From an uncultured Lachnospiraceae bacterium (GTDB taxonomy: Bacteria > Bacillota > Clostridia > Lachnospirales > Lachnospiraceae): a stretch of 64,000 nucleotides of DNA. The translations under genes were made by a program, and so were the position numbers. The DNA lies in contig CACYWQ010000008.1 in NCBI GenBank assembly GCA_902778165.1, forward strand, positions 1 through 64,000, in the 5' to 3' direction. Under the pieces are notes generated by a model. That model was not told the DNA's origin, did no database searches, and worked only from the letters and a program-made list of their open reading frames with translations. Of the stretch, positions 9,385 through 19,180 are shown in pieces (the first letter of the stretch is position 1; each line of letters starts with the position of its first letter).

Positions 9385-10199
9385 AGAAGACCAAAGGCGG
9401 ATTAATAAAAGAATTAATTACAAACCGCGAATTGATATGGAAGCTTGCATGCAATGATTTCAAGAAAAGATATGCAGGCTCATATCTTGGCGCTCTTTGG
9501 GCAATGATTCAGCCTGTTGTGACCATAGCGATGTATTATGTGGTCTTTGATATCATCATGGGTGCTGGCGCACAGACTGGTCCAAGAGCCACAAGTATTC
9601 CTTATGTTTTGTTCTTAACAACCGGATTGGTACCGTGGTTTTTCTTCTCAGAAGCATTAACCCACGGAACAACGGCTATGGTTGAATACAATTATCTTGT
9701 TAAGAAAGTGGTGTTTAATGTAAGCATTCTGCCGGTCATTAAGGTTCTGGCGGCAATATTTATTCATATATTCTTCGTATGTGTAATGCTTATCATGAGT
9801 TGCATATACGGCTATTATCCATCGATATATACAATTCAGGTAATATACTACAGTTTCTGCGTATTCGTACTTACTCTTGGAATCAGCTATATCACCGGTG
9901 CGGTAATGGTATTCTTCCGGGATATAGCGCAGATTATAGGAATCATGCTTCAGATAGGAATGTGGGCGACTCCGATATTATGGAACATAGAGAATCTGAG
10001 TCCCACATGGAAATTGATAATAAGCATCAATCCTCTTGTATATATAGTTAACGGATATCGTAATGCAGTAGTCTATCAGGTATGGTTCTTTGAAGATATA
10101 TGGGGAACATTATACTTCTGGGCCTTTACAATAATAGTATTTATACTCGGAACAACGTTATTTAACCGCTTAAAGCCGCATTTTGCGGATGTATTATAG
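9381..10199 (+). CDS. Polysaccharide ABC exporter permease (Wzm/TagG type)
   Basis: A 272-residue ABC-2 permease with about six membrane segments. The N-terminal DFKKRYAGSYLGALWAMIQP is the diagnostic signature of Wzm/TagG/RgpC exporters. It forms the channel that moves a finished lipid-linked polysaccharide across the membrane, powered by the ATPase encoded next. It overlaps rmlC by four bases and is 8 bases from the ATPase gene. An rgpC-like role in rhamnan export is likely from the rml context, but the polymer is not known. Confidence 0.93.
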   Translation: MKKTKGGLIKELITNRELIWKLACNDFKKRYAGSYLGALWAMIQPVVTIAMYYVVFDIIMGAGAQTGPRATSIPYVLFLTTGLVPWFFFSEALTHGTTAMVEYNYLVKKVVFNVSILPVIKVLAAIFIHIFFVCVMLIMSCIYGYYPSIYTIQVIYYSFCVFVLTLGISYITGAVMVFFRDIAQIIGIMLQIGMWATPILWNIENLSPTWKLIISINPLVYIVNGYRNAVVYQVWFFEDIWGTLYFWAFTIIVFILGTTLFNRLKPHFADVL

Positions 10200-10207
10200 G
10201 TATTAAG

Positions 10208-11431
10208 ATGCAACAGGTAGCTATCAAGGCCGACAAAATATCGAAAGTATATCGATTATACAATAAGCCAGGTGACAGGTTTAGAGAGGCAGTGAATCCT
10301 AAGAAGAGGCGCAGCACGGACCATCATGCTCTTAAAGAAGTGGATCTTACCATATATAAGGGTGAGACTGTGGGAATCATAGGAACCAACGGCTCAGGCA
10401 AGAGTACGATCCTTAAGATAATTACAGGCGTACTGAGCCCGACATCCGGTGAGATAAGTGTTGACGGCAGAATATCAGCCCTTCTTGAACTCGGCGCCGG
10501 ATTTAACATGGAGTATAACGGTATTGAGAATATCTATCTTAACGGTACGATGATGGGATTTACCAAGAAGGAGATAGATGAGAGGCTTCAGGATATTCTG
10601 GACTTCGCGGATATAGGCGAATACGTATATCAGCCGTGTAAGACATACAGCAGCGGCATGTTTGTTCGTCTTGCATTTGCCGTAGCCATAAATATTGACC
10701 CGGAGATACTTATCGTGGACGAAGCTTTATCTGTCGGAGATGTGTTCTTTCAGGCCAAGTGCTATCACAAATTCGAGGAATTTAAGGCTGCAGGCAAGAC
10801 AATCTTATTCGTAAGCCACGATCTTACATCCATTGCCAAATACTGTGACAGAGTAATACTTCTTAACGATGGTGTTAAGCTTCGTGAAGGAGAACCTAAG
10901 GAGATAATAGACGCTTACAAGCAGGTTCTTGTGGGACAGTATGCGGATGATGGTGAGAAAGCAGCAGTTGCCGATTCTGCGCTTAATCCGGAAACACTTG
11001 AATACGGTGACGGTCGCGCAACGATCAAAGATTACTATATTACGGATAAGAATGGTCTTAAGACTACGGCAATCATCAAGGGCGAACCGTTCACGATTCA
11101 TTTCAGTGTAGATTTCACAGCCGATATAACGGGTCCTATCTTTGCATTTACGATTAAGAACATCAAAGGTACCGAAATCACCGGCACCAATACAATGTAT
11201 GAGAAGGCCTTCCTTGAACCTGTTAAATCCGGGGATACTAAGACAGTAACTTTCACTCAGGATATGAACCTCCAAGGCGGCGAATATCTCTTATCTCTGG
11301 GAGTAACAGGCTATGAGAAGGATGATTTTGTGGTATATCATCGCCTGTACGATGTGGTTAACATAACAGTCATCTCAGACAAAGACACAGTGGGCTTTTA
11401 TGATATGAATTCAACTATCACTGTTAAGTGA
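10208..11431 (+). CDS. Polysaccharide ABC exporter ATPase with Wzt C-terminal domain
   Basis: A 407-residue ATPase. Walker A GTNGSGKST (about residue 60), the degenerate signature YSSGM typical of polysaccharide exporters, Walker B ILIVDEAL and the switch SHD are all present. Residues about 260-405 form an added beta-rich tail beginning YGDGRATIKDYYI, matching the Wzt C-terminal carbohydrate-binding domain. In Gram-negative O9a-type systems this tail recognises the chain-terminal methyl/phosphate cap before export. Here the next gene encodes a methyltransferase-kinase fusion, so the same logic is plausible. Confidence 0.93.
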   Translation: MQQVAIKADKISKVYRLYNKPGDRFREAVNPKKRRSTDHHALKEVDLTIYKGETVGIIGTNGSGKSTILKIITGVLSPTSGEISVDGRISALLELGAGFNMEYNGIENIYLNGTMMGFTKKEIDERLQDILDFADIGEYVYQPCKTYSSGMFVRLAFAVAINIDPEILIVDEALSVGDVFFQAKCYHKFEEFKAAGKTILFVSHDLTSIAKYCDRVILLNDGVKLREGEPKEIIDAYKQVLVGQYADDGEKAAVADSALNPETLEYGDGRATIKDYYITDKNGLKTTAIIKGEPFTIHFSVDFTADITGPIFAFTIKNIKGTEITGTNTMYEKAFLEPVKSGDTKTVTFTQDMNLQGGEYLLSLGVTGYEKDDFVVYHRLYDVVNITVISDKDTVGFYDMNSTITVK

Positions 11432-11438
11432 GTTAAAT

Positions 11439-13505
11439 ATGAACAACGAATTAATAGGCAAAGTACAACTGACATATGAGCATTACAGCGGCGAGGACAT
11501 CTATTCCGACGGAAGTATCGAGGATGAACTTCTTGATATTGTGCGCAATTATTCGGTATTGGAGTATCCGAGGATTATAGAGGAGAAGGCTAATTGGCCC
11601 GTATTGTATCATTTATCCAAGCAAAGAGAGAACATAGTAGACTGGTTGCCAATTGATAAATCCATGAAGATTCTTGAAGTAGGTTCGGGTTGCGGCGCCA
11701 TTACAGGTTCTCTGGCTTCAAGAGCAGGCAGAGTGGATTGTGTGGATCTGTCAAGGAGAAGAAGCCTTATTAATGCTTACAGACATGAAGAGATGGACAA
11801 TATCACGATTCATGTGGGTAATTTTAAGGAATATGAGCCTGAACTTGATTCCGATTATGACTATGTGATGCTAATAGGCGTATTTGAGTATGCACAGAGT
11901 TATATGGGCACGGATAAGCCATATGAGGATTTCTTAAATATATTGGCTAAGCATGTATCTACTAAGGGCAGAATAGTTATGGCCATAGAGAATAGATACG
12001 GACTTAAATATTGGGCAGGATGCGCTGAAGACCATCTTGGAACATACTTTTCATCAATCGAGTGTTATAAAGACGGAGGCGGAGTCAGGACCTTCTCAAG
12101 AAAGGGCCTTGAGGATATTTGCGCCGTATGCGGATTTGATAATATTCATTTCTACTATCCGTACCCGGATTATAAATTCATGACTACGGTATTCTCTGAT
12201 AACAGACTCCCGGATGCCGGTGAACTGTGCAATAATATGCGCAATTTTGACAGGGACAGATTGTTGTTGTTTGATGAGAAGGCAGCATTTGACGGCTTGG
12301 TTAAGGAGGGGCAGTTCCCGTTCTTCTCCAATTCGTATTTATTGGTCATCGGAGACAGACCAAAGACGGATTATGCCAGATATTCCAATGACAGAACTGA
12401 TGAATATGCCATATGCACCCAGATACATGGTAATAAAGTGTATAAGAGAGCACTTAATCCTGAGGCAGGTCTTATACATATCCAGAATATGCGCAAGAGT
12501 TATGAACTGTTAAGTGCCAGATATGAGGGCAGTAAACTTAATATCTGCCCCTGTAGAGCAGGAAGTGACGGATGCAGTGTGGAATTTGACTATATACCCG
12601 GACGACCATTATCCGAGATATTTGATGAATTCGTGGCTAAGGATGATGAAGAAGGATTTGCGAAACTTTTCGATGAATATGTATCAAGAATCGGTTACGG
12701 AGAAGATAAGGCCGTGGCGGATTATGACCTGGTATTCTCCAATATTCTTACACCTGATGACTATATGAATGAACCTTGGACAGTTATCGATTATGAATGG
12801 ACCGAGTATAAGAAAGTACCCACCAAAGAACTTGCATTTAGGGCGTTCTACTGCTATTTATTGGAGGATGACGAACGTTCTAAATTTAATTACGAGTTAA
12901 TTATAAACAAGTTAAAACTGACACCTGATGAGGCTGAAGGCTTAAGAGATAAAGAGGCTGCTTTCCAGAAAGAAGTGACCGGTAAGCGTTTAAGCATGGG
13001 AGAATTGCGTGAGATTATCGGTGGCGCAGTCATATCCCCGAATAAGCCGGGAGCGGATGCCGCAGAGGCTGAACTTAAGAAATCCGTACAGGTATACTTC
13101 GATACAGGCGCGGGGTTCAATGAAGAAGAGTCGTATTTTGCATCAGAACGCTATGACAGGTTCGGTAATGTGGAACTTAACATATCCGTTCCAAGCAAAG
13201 CCTTAAGAGTCAGAATAGACCCTATTATGAGTCATTGTATGACTGCACTCAGAAGTGTAACTCTTAATAATGAGATCATAGATTTAAATGACAATAAGAG
13301 AGTATATGTCAACGGTAAGAAGTTGCGTGCAGACTACGGTGTATTGCTCATATTCTATTATGATGATCCATGTATAGTAATAGAGGTCAAAGATAAGGTC
13401 AGAAGCACCGGCAATGATATGCATATCAATATGAATACCGCGACTATACCGGGTGAGATGGTCGAGTCGTTAAAGACAGAAGTATCCAAAAGGTTTAGAT
13501 TCTGA
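11439..13505 (+). CDS. Methyltransferase-kinase fusion (WbdD-like candidate chain terminator)
   Basis: A 688-residue protein. Residues about 40-230 are a class I methyltransferase: motif I ILEVGSGCGAITG (about 77-90) and VDCVDLS. Residues about 310-480 look like a protein-kinase/APH-fold phosphotransferase: IHGNKVYKRAL, a DYDLVFSNIL catalytic-loop-like Asp...Asn (about 428-438) and VIDYEW (about 449-454) as the metal-binding Asp. A further beta-rich C-terminal part (about 545-688) is unassigned. In WbdD this pairing puts methyl and phosphate on the polysaccharide end and sets chain length. It starts 7 bases after the Wzt-type ATPase. Both activities are inferred from motifs; the glycine-rich kinase loop is not obvious. 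Confidence 0.72.
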   Translation: MNNELIGKVQLTYEHYSGEDIYSDGSIEDELLDIVRNYSVLEYPRIIEEKANWPVLYHLSKQRENIVDWLPIDKSMKILEVGSGCGAITGSLASRAGRVDCVDLSRRRSLINAYRHEEMDNITIHVGNFKEYEPELDSDYDYVMLIGVFEYAQSYMGTDKPYEDFLNILAKHVSTKGRIVMAIENRYGLKYWAGCAEDHLGTYFSSIECYKDGGGVRTFSRKGLEDICAVCGFDNIHFYYPYPDYKFMTTVFSDNRLPDAGELCNNMRNFDRDRLLLFDEKAAFDGLVKEGQFPFFSNSYLLVIGDRPKTDYARYSNDRTDEYAICTQIHGNKVYKRALNPEAGLIHIQNMRKSYELLSARYEGSKLNICPCRAGSDGCSVEFDYIPGRPLSEIFDEFVAKDDEEGFAKLFDEYVSRIGYGEDKAVADYDLVFSNILTPDDYMNEPWTVIDYEWTEYKKVPTKELAFRAFYCYLLEDDERSKFNYELIINKLKLTPDEAEGLRDKEAAFQKEVTGKRLSMGELREIIGGAVISPNKPGADAAEAELKKSVQVYFDTGAGFNEEESYFASERYDRFGNVELNISVPSKALRVRIDPIMSHCMTALRSVTLNNEIIDLNDNKRVYVNGKKLRADYGVLLIFYYDDPCIVIEVKDKVRSTGNDMHINMNTATIPGEMVESLKTEVSKRFRF

Positions 13506-13506
13506 T

Positions 13507-15459
13507 ATGTTGGACGGATTAAAAGAGTTTATAAGGGCTCCCAGAGTAAGACAATTAAATACAAGGTATGAGCGGGAACTTGATGAGTGCTATGTCTCTT
13601 ATGATTCCTGGATCAGACAGAAAGAGTTGGAGTATTTGGCTGGTACCTTGCCGAATACGGATGATGTCCAGGTCATAGAGTATTCGGAACTCGGCAATGC
13701 GCCTTTATCTGCAGACGTGATTTTATTTACCGCGGACAGACATAAACTGGCCAAGAGAGCATTACATGCCGTAATCTCCGCATTTAATGCCTATCCCGAG
13801 ACTATGGTGGTATACGGTGATGAGGATGAGTACAATTCAAACAGAACAGTCAGAATGAATCCGATTCTTCGCCCTGAATGGTCGCCTGATACGCTAACAA
13901 GCTATCTGTACATGGGTAATGTTATAGCCATGAGAAAAGAGGCTGTTGTATCGGGATTAAACGATATATATGATATGGTACTTGCATCGACTAAGGGCAT
14001 GAGTGCCAATCAAGTCAGACATGTGGATTATGTATTATATCACAATGATTACTCAAAGACCTTATATGAGACGGGAATGAGCGATTCTGCCGATATATAC
14101 CGCGATAACAATCTCTGTAACGATATATCGGTCTCTGTGTTAATACCTTCAAAGGATAATCCGAAAGTGCTTAAGCAATGTCTTAAATCCATTGTCGACA
14201 GGACTAAGACTTCCGGAGAATACATAACAGGTGTAACATACGAAATTTTCGTACTTGACAACGGCAGCACACCTGAAAATAAAATCCTGATTGAGCAGAT
14301 TATAAATGATATTAAAAGTACTTCGAAAGACGGCTTTAAAGGCGCAGAATATCTGTATTCTGTGCAGGAATTCAATTTCTCGAAGATGTGCAATGAACTT
14401 GCGTCACATGCAAACGGTAATTATTTGCTGTTTCTAAATGACGATATCGAGATAAGAGACAGCGAATGGATGATTAAGATGCTTAAATACGCCCTAAGAG
14501 AGCATGTAGGAGCCGTAGGAGCTAAGTTATATTATCCTGAGAGTAAGGTTATTCAGCACTGTGGTATTACTAATCTCAGATTAGGCCCCGTACATAAACT
14601 TCAGTACAAGGAAGATACCAGAGTATATTATGATCACGCAGCAGATAAAGACCGTGATGTGATTGCGGTAACAGGAGCCTGCCTAATGGTAAGCAAGGCT
14701 GTATTTACATCAATAGGCGGCTTTGATGAGGATCTTGCGGTCGCATTTAACGATGTGGACTTATGTTTCACCTTATATGAGAAGGGTTATTACAATGTTG
14801 TGGTCAATACCACACATCTGTGGCATTATGAGTCATTAAGCCGCGGTGATGATGAGTCTAAGGATAAGATAGTAAGGCTTATGAGTGAGAGACAGAAGCT
14901 ATATAAGAAGCACCCGTCTCTTTATATGAAGGATCCTTATTATCATGATTATCTTACAAGAGATATATTAGACAGCAATTATACTTACGCCTATGAATAT
15001 GAGTATGACGGAACCAAGAGGATTATATCCAAGACTCCGACCAAATTAAGACGTAAGATTGCGGATACTCAGCTTAACGATTGCCTTATCATAAGTCTTG
15101 AACAGTGCGGAACTCTTAAGTACTGGATGGGACCTGAGGATAAGGATACCGATGAGCATACGATATATATAGCAGGTTATGCCTTTGTTGCAGGCAGTGA
15201 CAATTCCTGCTTTGATTATAAGTTATTGCTTAAGGGGGAAACGGGGGATATTTATGTATTGCCGTGTAACAGGGTGTACAGGCCGGATCTTGAGATTAAT
15301 CTGGATGAGAAAGAAAGACCGGCATTATGCGGATTCTCCGTGGTGCCGGATCTAAGCGGTCTGCCCAAAGGAGAGTATCAGGTGGGAGTGTTGGCAAAGG
15401 GATTGGCGTCCAAGCTTAGACTTGGCAGATTCACTAACAGGTATGTGACAAATGAGTGA
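13507..15459 (+). CDS. GT2 glycosyltransferase with degenerate first module
   Basis: 650 residues. The complete GT2 domain starts near residue 207 (SVSVLIPSKDNP), with FLNDDIEI as the metal-binding DxD site and the acceptor-side FNDVDLCFTL and HLWHYES. Residues about 60-190 look like the second half of another GT2 domain (VVYGDEDEYN, then the PEWSPDTL region), but the first nucleotide-binding half is missing and the usual DHDD is TADR. The last ~120 residues form a beta-rich tail. It should add sugars to the lipid-linked polymer at the inner membrane face. It overlaps the next glycosyltransferase by 8 bases. Confidence 0.87.
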   Translation: MLDGLKEFIRAPRVRQLNTRYERELDECYVSYDSWIRQKELEYLAGTLPNTDDVQVIEYSELGNAPLSADVILFTADRHKLAKRALHAVISAFNAYPETMVVYGDEDEYNSNRTVRMNPILRPEWSPDTLTSYLYMGNVIAMRKEAVVSGLNDIYDMVLASTKGMSANQVRHVDYVLYHNDYSKTLYETGMSDSADIYRDNNLCNDISVSVLIPSKDNPKVLKQCLKSIVDRTKTSGEYITGVTYEIFVLDNGSTPENKILIEQIINDIKSTSKDGFKGAEYLYSVQEFNFSKMCNELASHANGNYLLFLNDDIEIRDSEWMIKMLKYALREHVGAVGAKLYYPESKVIQHCGITNLRLGPVHKLQYKEDTRVYYDHAADKDRDVIAVTGACLMVSKAVFTSIGGFDEDLAVAFNDVDLCFTLYEKGYYNVVVNTTHLWHYESLSRGDDESKDKIVRLMSERQKLYKKHPSLYMKDPYYHDYLTRDILDSNYTYAYEYEYDGTKRIISKTPTKLRRKIADTQLNDCLIISLEQCGTLKYWMGPEDKDTDEHTIYIAGYAFVAGSDNSCFDYKLLLKGETGDIYVLPCNRVYRPDLEINLDEKERPALCGFSVVPDLSGLPKGEYQVGVLAKGLASKLRLGRFTNRYVTNE

Positions 15460-17404
15460 TAATTATCGGGAACTGTACGAAGCGGAGAGAAACCGCAACA
15501 GAGAATATGCTATGAGGATAGCCAGGCTTGAGGAGGAGAATGCCTCTTTAAGTTTCAGGCTTGACCGTATTCATAACAATCCGTTATGGAAGCATACCAA
15601 AGGAATAAGGGATACGATGTTAAGAGTCGGCAAGCTTAAGAAACGTATTAAGAATCTTGGCGGCTTTAGAGGCTTTGTAAGCAAGGTATTGTATAAGATC
15701 AGGGAATCTAAAGCTAAGAAGGGATACGGAAAAAGAAGTTTCCCCAATGCCGAGCGAAGACGTTATGAGGAGAATTACGAATTCGCATACAGGCCGCTAA
15801 TAAGTATTCTGGTGCCTTTATACAATACACCCGCAGGATATATGAAACAGATGCTTGAATCGGTTAAATATCAGACTTATTCGGGCTGGGAACTTGTACT
15901 TGCGGACGGTTCCGATGATGCACATTCTTACGTCGGTGAATATTTTACCGCACAGGCGGCAAACGATAACCGTATTAAATACAGGAAACTTAAGGAGAAC
16001 CTGGGAATCTCCGGCAATACCAATGAATGTGTGGCTGATGCGACAGGTGATTATCTGGCGTTGTTTGACCATGATGATATATTGCATCCTTCTTTGCTGT
16101 TTGAGTATGTTATGGCCATCAACGAGAAAGGTGCGGATTATCTGTATTGTGATGAGACGACATTTAAGGGCAATAACATCGATAAGATGATAACAATGCA
16201 CTTTAAGCCCGATTTTGCCATAGATAATCTGCGTGCCAATAACTATATATGTCATTTCAGCTGTTTTAAGAGAGAATTGCTTGAAGGTACGGAATTGTTC
16301 AGGACTGAGTTTGATGGAAGTCAGGACCATGATATGATACTCAGACTGACGGACAGAGCGCGAAATATCGTACATGTCCCCAAACTTCTGTACTATTGGA
16401 GATCCCATGCGGGAAGCGTAGCCAAGGACATCGGCGCCAAGAGTTATGCGATAGAAGCGGCCAAAGGAGCGGTTGCGGATCATTTATCTTCCAAAGGATT
16501 TGAGAACTTTACAATATCAAGTACAAGGGCATTTGAGACAATATTCAGGATAGATTATGAATTGGTGGGACATCCCAAGATTTCGATAATCATTGCCAAC
16601 AAAGATCATAAGGATGATCTGTCAAGATGTATCGATTCAATCTTAAGCAGAAGTACTTATGAAAATTATGAGATAGTCATAGTTGATAATAATTCAACGA
16701 CAAAGGAAATTGAGGAATACTACAGAAGTATTAAGGATTCCCGCGTCAAACTTATAAGATATATAGGTGAGTTTAATTATTCGAGAGTAAATAACTACGG
16801 TGTTGAATATGCCGACGGTCAGTATGTTGTTCTGCTTAATAATGATACTGCCGTCATAACTCCCAATTGGATGGAGCAGATGCTTATGTATGCACAGCGC
16901 AAGGATGTGGGCGCAGTGGGAGCCAAACTTCTGTATGCGGACAGAACTATTCAACATGCCGGAGTGGTTATAGGTCTTGGTGCTCACAGGGCAGCTGGAC
17001 ATACTCATTACGGTAAATCATACGACAATCTGGGCTATATGGGCAGATTGTGTTATGCGCAGGATGTTACGGCCGTTACGGGTGCATGCCTTATGGTAGC
17101 CAAGCATCTGTATACTAAGCACGCGGGTCTTGATGATCATTTCGCCGTATCGCTTAATGATGTCGATTTCTGCTTAAGATTAAGAAAACAGGGACTGCTT
17201 AATGTATTTACTCCTTTTGCCGAATTATATCACTATGAATCAAAGAGCAGAGGGCTTGATACTGATGGCAGTAATGCCAAGAGGTATGAGAAAGAGACAC
17301 AGTTGTTTAAGAAGAAATGGGAGGCTGAACTAAAGGCCGGAGATCCGTATTTTAACCCCAATTTCTCTCTTGACCGAAGTGACTATTCGGTTAGGATATG
17401 CTAA
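15452..17404 (+). CDS. Bi-domain GT2 glycosyltransferase
   Basis: 650 residues. A coiled-coil-like N-terminus (RIARLEEENASLSFRL) is followed by two complete GT2 domains. Domain 1 starts near residue 117 (ISILVPLYNTP) with LFDHDDIL as its DxD site. Domain 2 starts near 376 (ISIIIANKDHK) with LLNNDTAVI and LNDVDFCLRL. Such two-active-site enzymes make alternating or multi-linkage polymers such as rhamnans. Both sites look intact, unlike the flanking relatives at 13507 and 19181. Donor and linkage cannot be read from sequence. Confidence 0.92.
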   Translation: MSDNYRELYEAERNRNREYAMRIARLEEENASLSFRLDRIHNNPLWKHTKGIRDTMLRVGKLKKRIKNLGGFRGFVSKVLYKIRESKAKKGYGKRSFPNAERRRYEENYEFAYRPLISILVPLYNTPAGYMKQMLESVKYQTYSGWELVLADGSDDAHSYVGEYFTAQAANDNRIKYRKLKENLGISGNTNECVADATGDYLALFDHDDILHPSLLFEYVMAINEKGADYLYCDETTFKGNNIDKMITMHFKPDFAIDNLRANNYICHFSCFKRELLEGTELFRTEFDGSQDHDMILRLTDRARNIVHVPKLLYYWRSHAGSVAKDIGAKSYAIEAAKGAVADHLSSKGFENFTISSTRAFETIFRIDYELVGHPKISIIIANKDHKDDLSRCIDSILSRSTYENYEIVIVDNNSTTKEIEEYYRSIKDSRVKLIRYIGEFNYSRVNNYGVEYADGQYVVLLNNDTAVITPNWMEQMLMYAQRKDVGAVGAKLLYADRTIQHAGVVIGLGAHRAAGHTHYGKSYDNLGYMGRLCYAQDVTAVTGACLMVAKHLYTKHAGLDDHFAVSLNDVDFCLRLRKQGLLNVFTPFAELYHYESKSRGLDTDGSNAKRYEKETQLFKKKWEAELKAGDPYFNPNFSLDRSDYSVRIC

Positions 17405-17442
17405 GATATAGACTGAAATCAGATTAAGGAGGGCAGATCTAA

Positions 17443-19164
17443 ATGAGTTACAGAGAAGAATATGAATTCTGGTTAAATGACGACTATTTCGATGAAGGAA
17501 CCAAAGCAGAGCTTAAGGCAATAAGTGCCGACGATAAGGAGATAGAAGACAGATTCTATAAGGAACTTGAATTCGGTACAGGTGGCTTAAGAGGAGTTAT
17601 CGGTGCCGGAACCAACAGAATGAATATATATACCGTAAGAAAGGCTACACAGGGTCTCGCCAATTATATTATCAAAAAAGGCGGCCAGGACAGAGGAGTT
17701 GCAATAGCTTATGACTCAAGAAGATTCAGCCCCGAATTTGCCGATGAAGCTGCTCTGTGTCTTAATGCCAACGGAATTAAGGCTTATGTTTTCGATGAAC
17801 TTCGCCCCACACCTGAGTTAAGTTTCGCGTTAAGAACCCTTAACTGTATTTCGGGTATCGTTGTTACGGCAAGCCATAATCCTCCGGAATATAACGGATA
17901 TAAGGTATATTGGGAAGATGGTGCTCAGGTATCCGTACCCATGGATGGCGAGATCATAGCGGAAGTAAATAAAGTAACTGATTATCACGAAGTTAAGACC
18001 ATGTCTAAGGACGAAGCCTTAAATAAGGGCTTATATGTCGTAATCGGTAAGGATATCGATGATAAGTACATGGCAGAACTTAAGAAGCAGATTATTCATC
18101 CTGATGTTATTAAGAAGATGGCTGAGGATATCAGAATAGTCTACACACCTTTCCACGGAACGGGTAATAAGCCGGTTCGAAGAATTCTTTCAGAACTCGG
18201 ATTTAAGAATGTGTACGTAGTTCCGGAGCAGGAACTTCCGGATCCTGATTTCACCACTTTGGAATATCCCAATCCCGAGGATCCCAAGGCATTTACCCTT
18301 GCACTTAAGCTTGCCAAGGAGAAGAATGCAGACGTTGTGCTTGCAACGGATCCCGATGCGGACAGACTCGGAATATATGCGCTTGATACTAAGAGCGGCG
18401 AGTATGTGCCCTTCACAGGTAATATGTCCGGTATGTTGATAGCTGAATATATCTTAAGAGAACGTAAGGCAACCGGTACAATGCCTGCAGATCCGGCTCT
18501 TGTTAAGACCATTGTAACGACCAACATGGCAGATCCCATAACCGATAAGTACGGTGTAAGACTTATAGAGGTGCTAACAGGATTTAAGTATATCGGAAGA
18601 GAGATTAAGAGATTTGAAGATACAGGCAAGGGTAATTATGTATTCGGCCTTGAAGAATCATACGGTTGCTTAGCCGGTACTCATGCAAGAGATAAGGATG
18701 CAGTTGTTGCAGTTATGTGTCTGTGTGAAGTTGCGGCATGGTGTAAGGCTAACGGCTTAACACTCTGGGATCAGATGGTTAAGATGTATGAAGAGTACGG
18801 TTTCTATAAAGAGGATATGTACACCATAACCCTTAAGGGAGTGGACGGTTCTAAGCAGATACAGGAGATAATGGATAAACTTCGTGCCAACCCGCCTAAG
18901 AATTTCGGAGACCTTAAGGTACTTAAGTTAAGAGATTATGAGAAGGATATTGTGACAGATCTTGCAACCGGTGCAACATCTCCCACAGGCTTACCTAAGT
19001 CAAACGTACTTTACTTCGAACTTGATAATGATTCATGGTGCTGCGCAAGACCTTCGGGAACAGAGCCTAAGATCAAGTTCTATATGGGGGTTAAGGGTAA
19101 CAGCTTAGAGGATGCCAAAGAGCGTAACGTTAAGCTTACAGAAGCGCTTAAATCTTATATCTAG
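17443..19164 (+). CDS. Phosphoglucomutase/phosphomannomutase
   Basis: A 573-residue alpha-D-phosphohexomutase of the PgcA type. It has the phospho-serine loop TASHNPPEYNGYK (about residue 144), the metal site DPDADRLG, the sugar-binding GLEESYGCL and the phosphate-binding RPSGTEPKIKFY. It interconverts glucose-6- and glucose-1-phosphate in the cytoplasm, supplying rmlA. AAGGAGG precedes the ATG. It is embedded between glycosyltransferase genes, so it probably serves this locus as well as general metabolism. Confidence 0.95.
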   Translation: MSYREEYEFWLNDDYFDEGTKAELKAISADDKEIEDRFYKELEFGTGGLRGVIGAGTNRMNIYTVRKATQGLANYIIKKGGQDRGVAIAYDSRRFSPEFADEAALCLNANGIKAYVFDELRPTPELSFALRTLNCISGIVVTASHNPPEYNGYKVYWEDGAQVSVPMDGEIIAEVNKVTDYHEVKTMSKDEALNKGLYVVIGKDIDDKYMAELKKQIIHPDVIKKMAEDIRIVYTPFHGTGNKPVRRILSELGFKNVYVVPEQELPDPDFTTLEYPNPEDPKAFTLALKLAKEKNADVVLATDPDADRLGIYALDTKSGEYVPFTGNMSGMLIAEYILRERKATGTMPADPALVKTIVTTNMADPITDKYGVRLIEVLTGFKYIGREIKRFEDTGKGNYVFGLEESYGCLAGTHARDKDAVVAVMCLCEVAAWCKANGLTLWDQMVKMYEEYGFYKEDMYTITLKGVDGSKQIQEIMDKLRANPPKNFGDLKVLKLRDYEKDIVTDLATGATSPTGLPKSNVLYFELDNDSWCCARPSGTEPKIKFYMGVKGNSLEDAKERNVKLTEALKSYI

Positions 19165-19180
19165 AACGTATATTATATAA

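Noticed and set aside
13507..15459. Pseudogene call for the glycosyltransferase with a damaged first module
   Set aside because: The frame is intact, overlaps the next gene as in an operon and the second GT2 domain has all key motifs.
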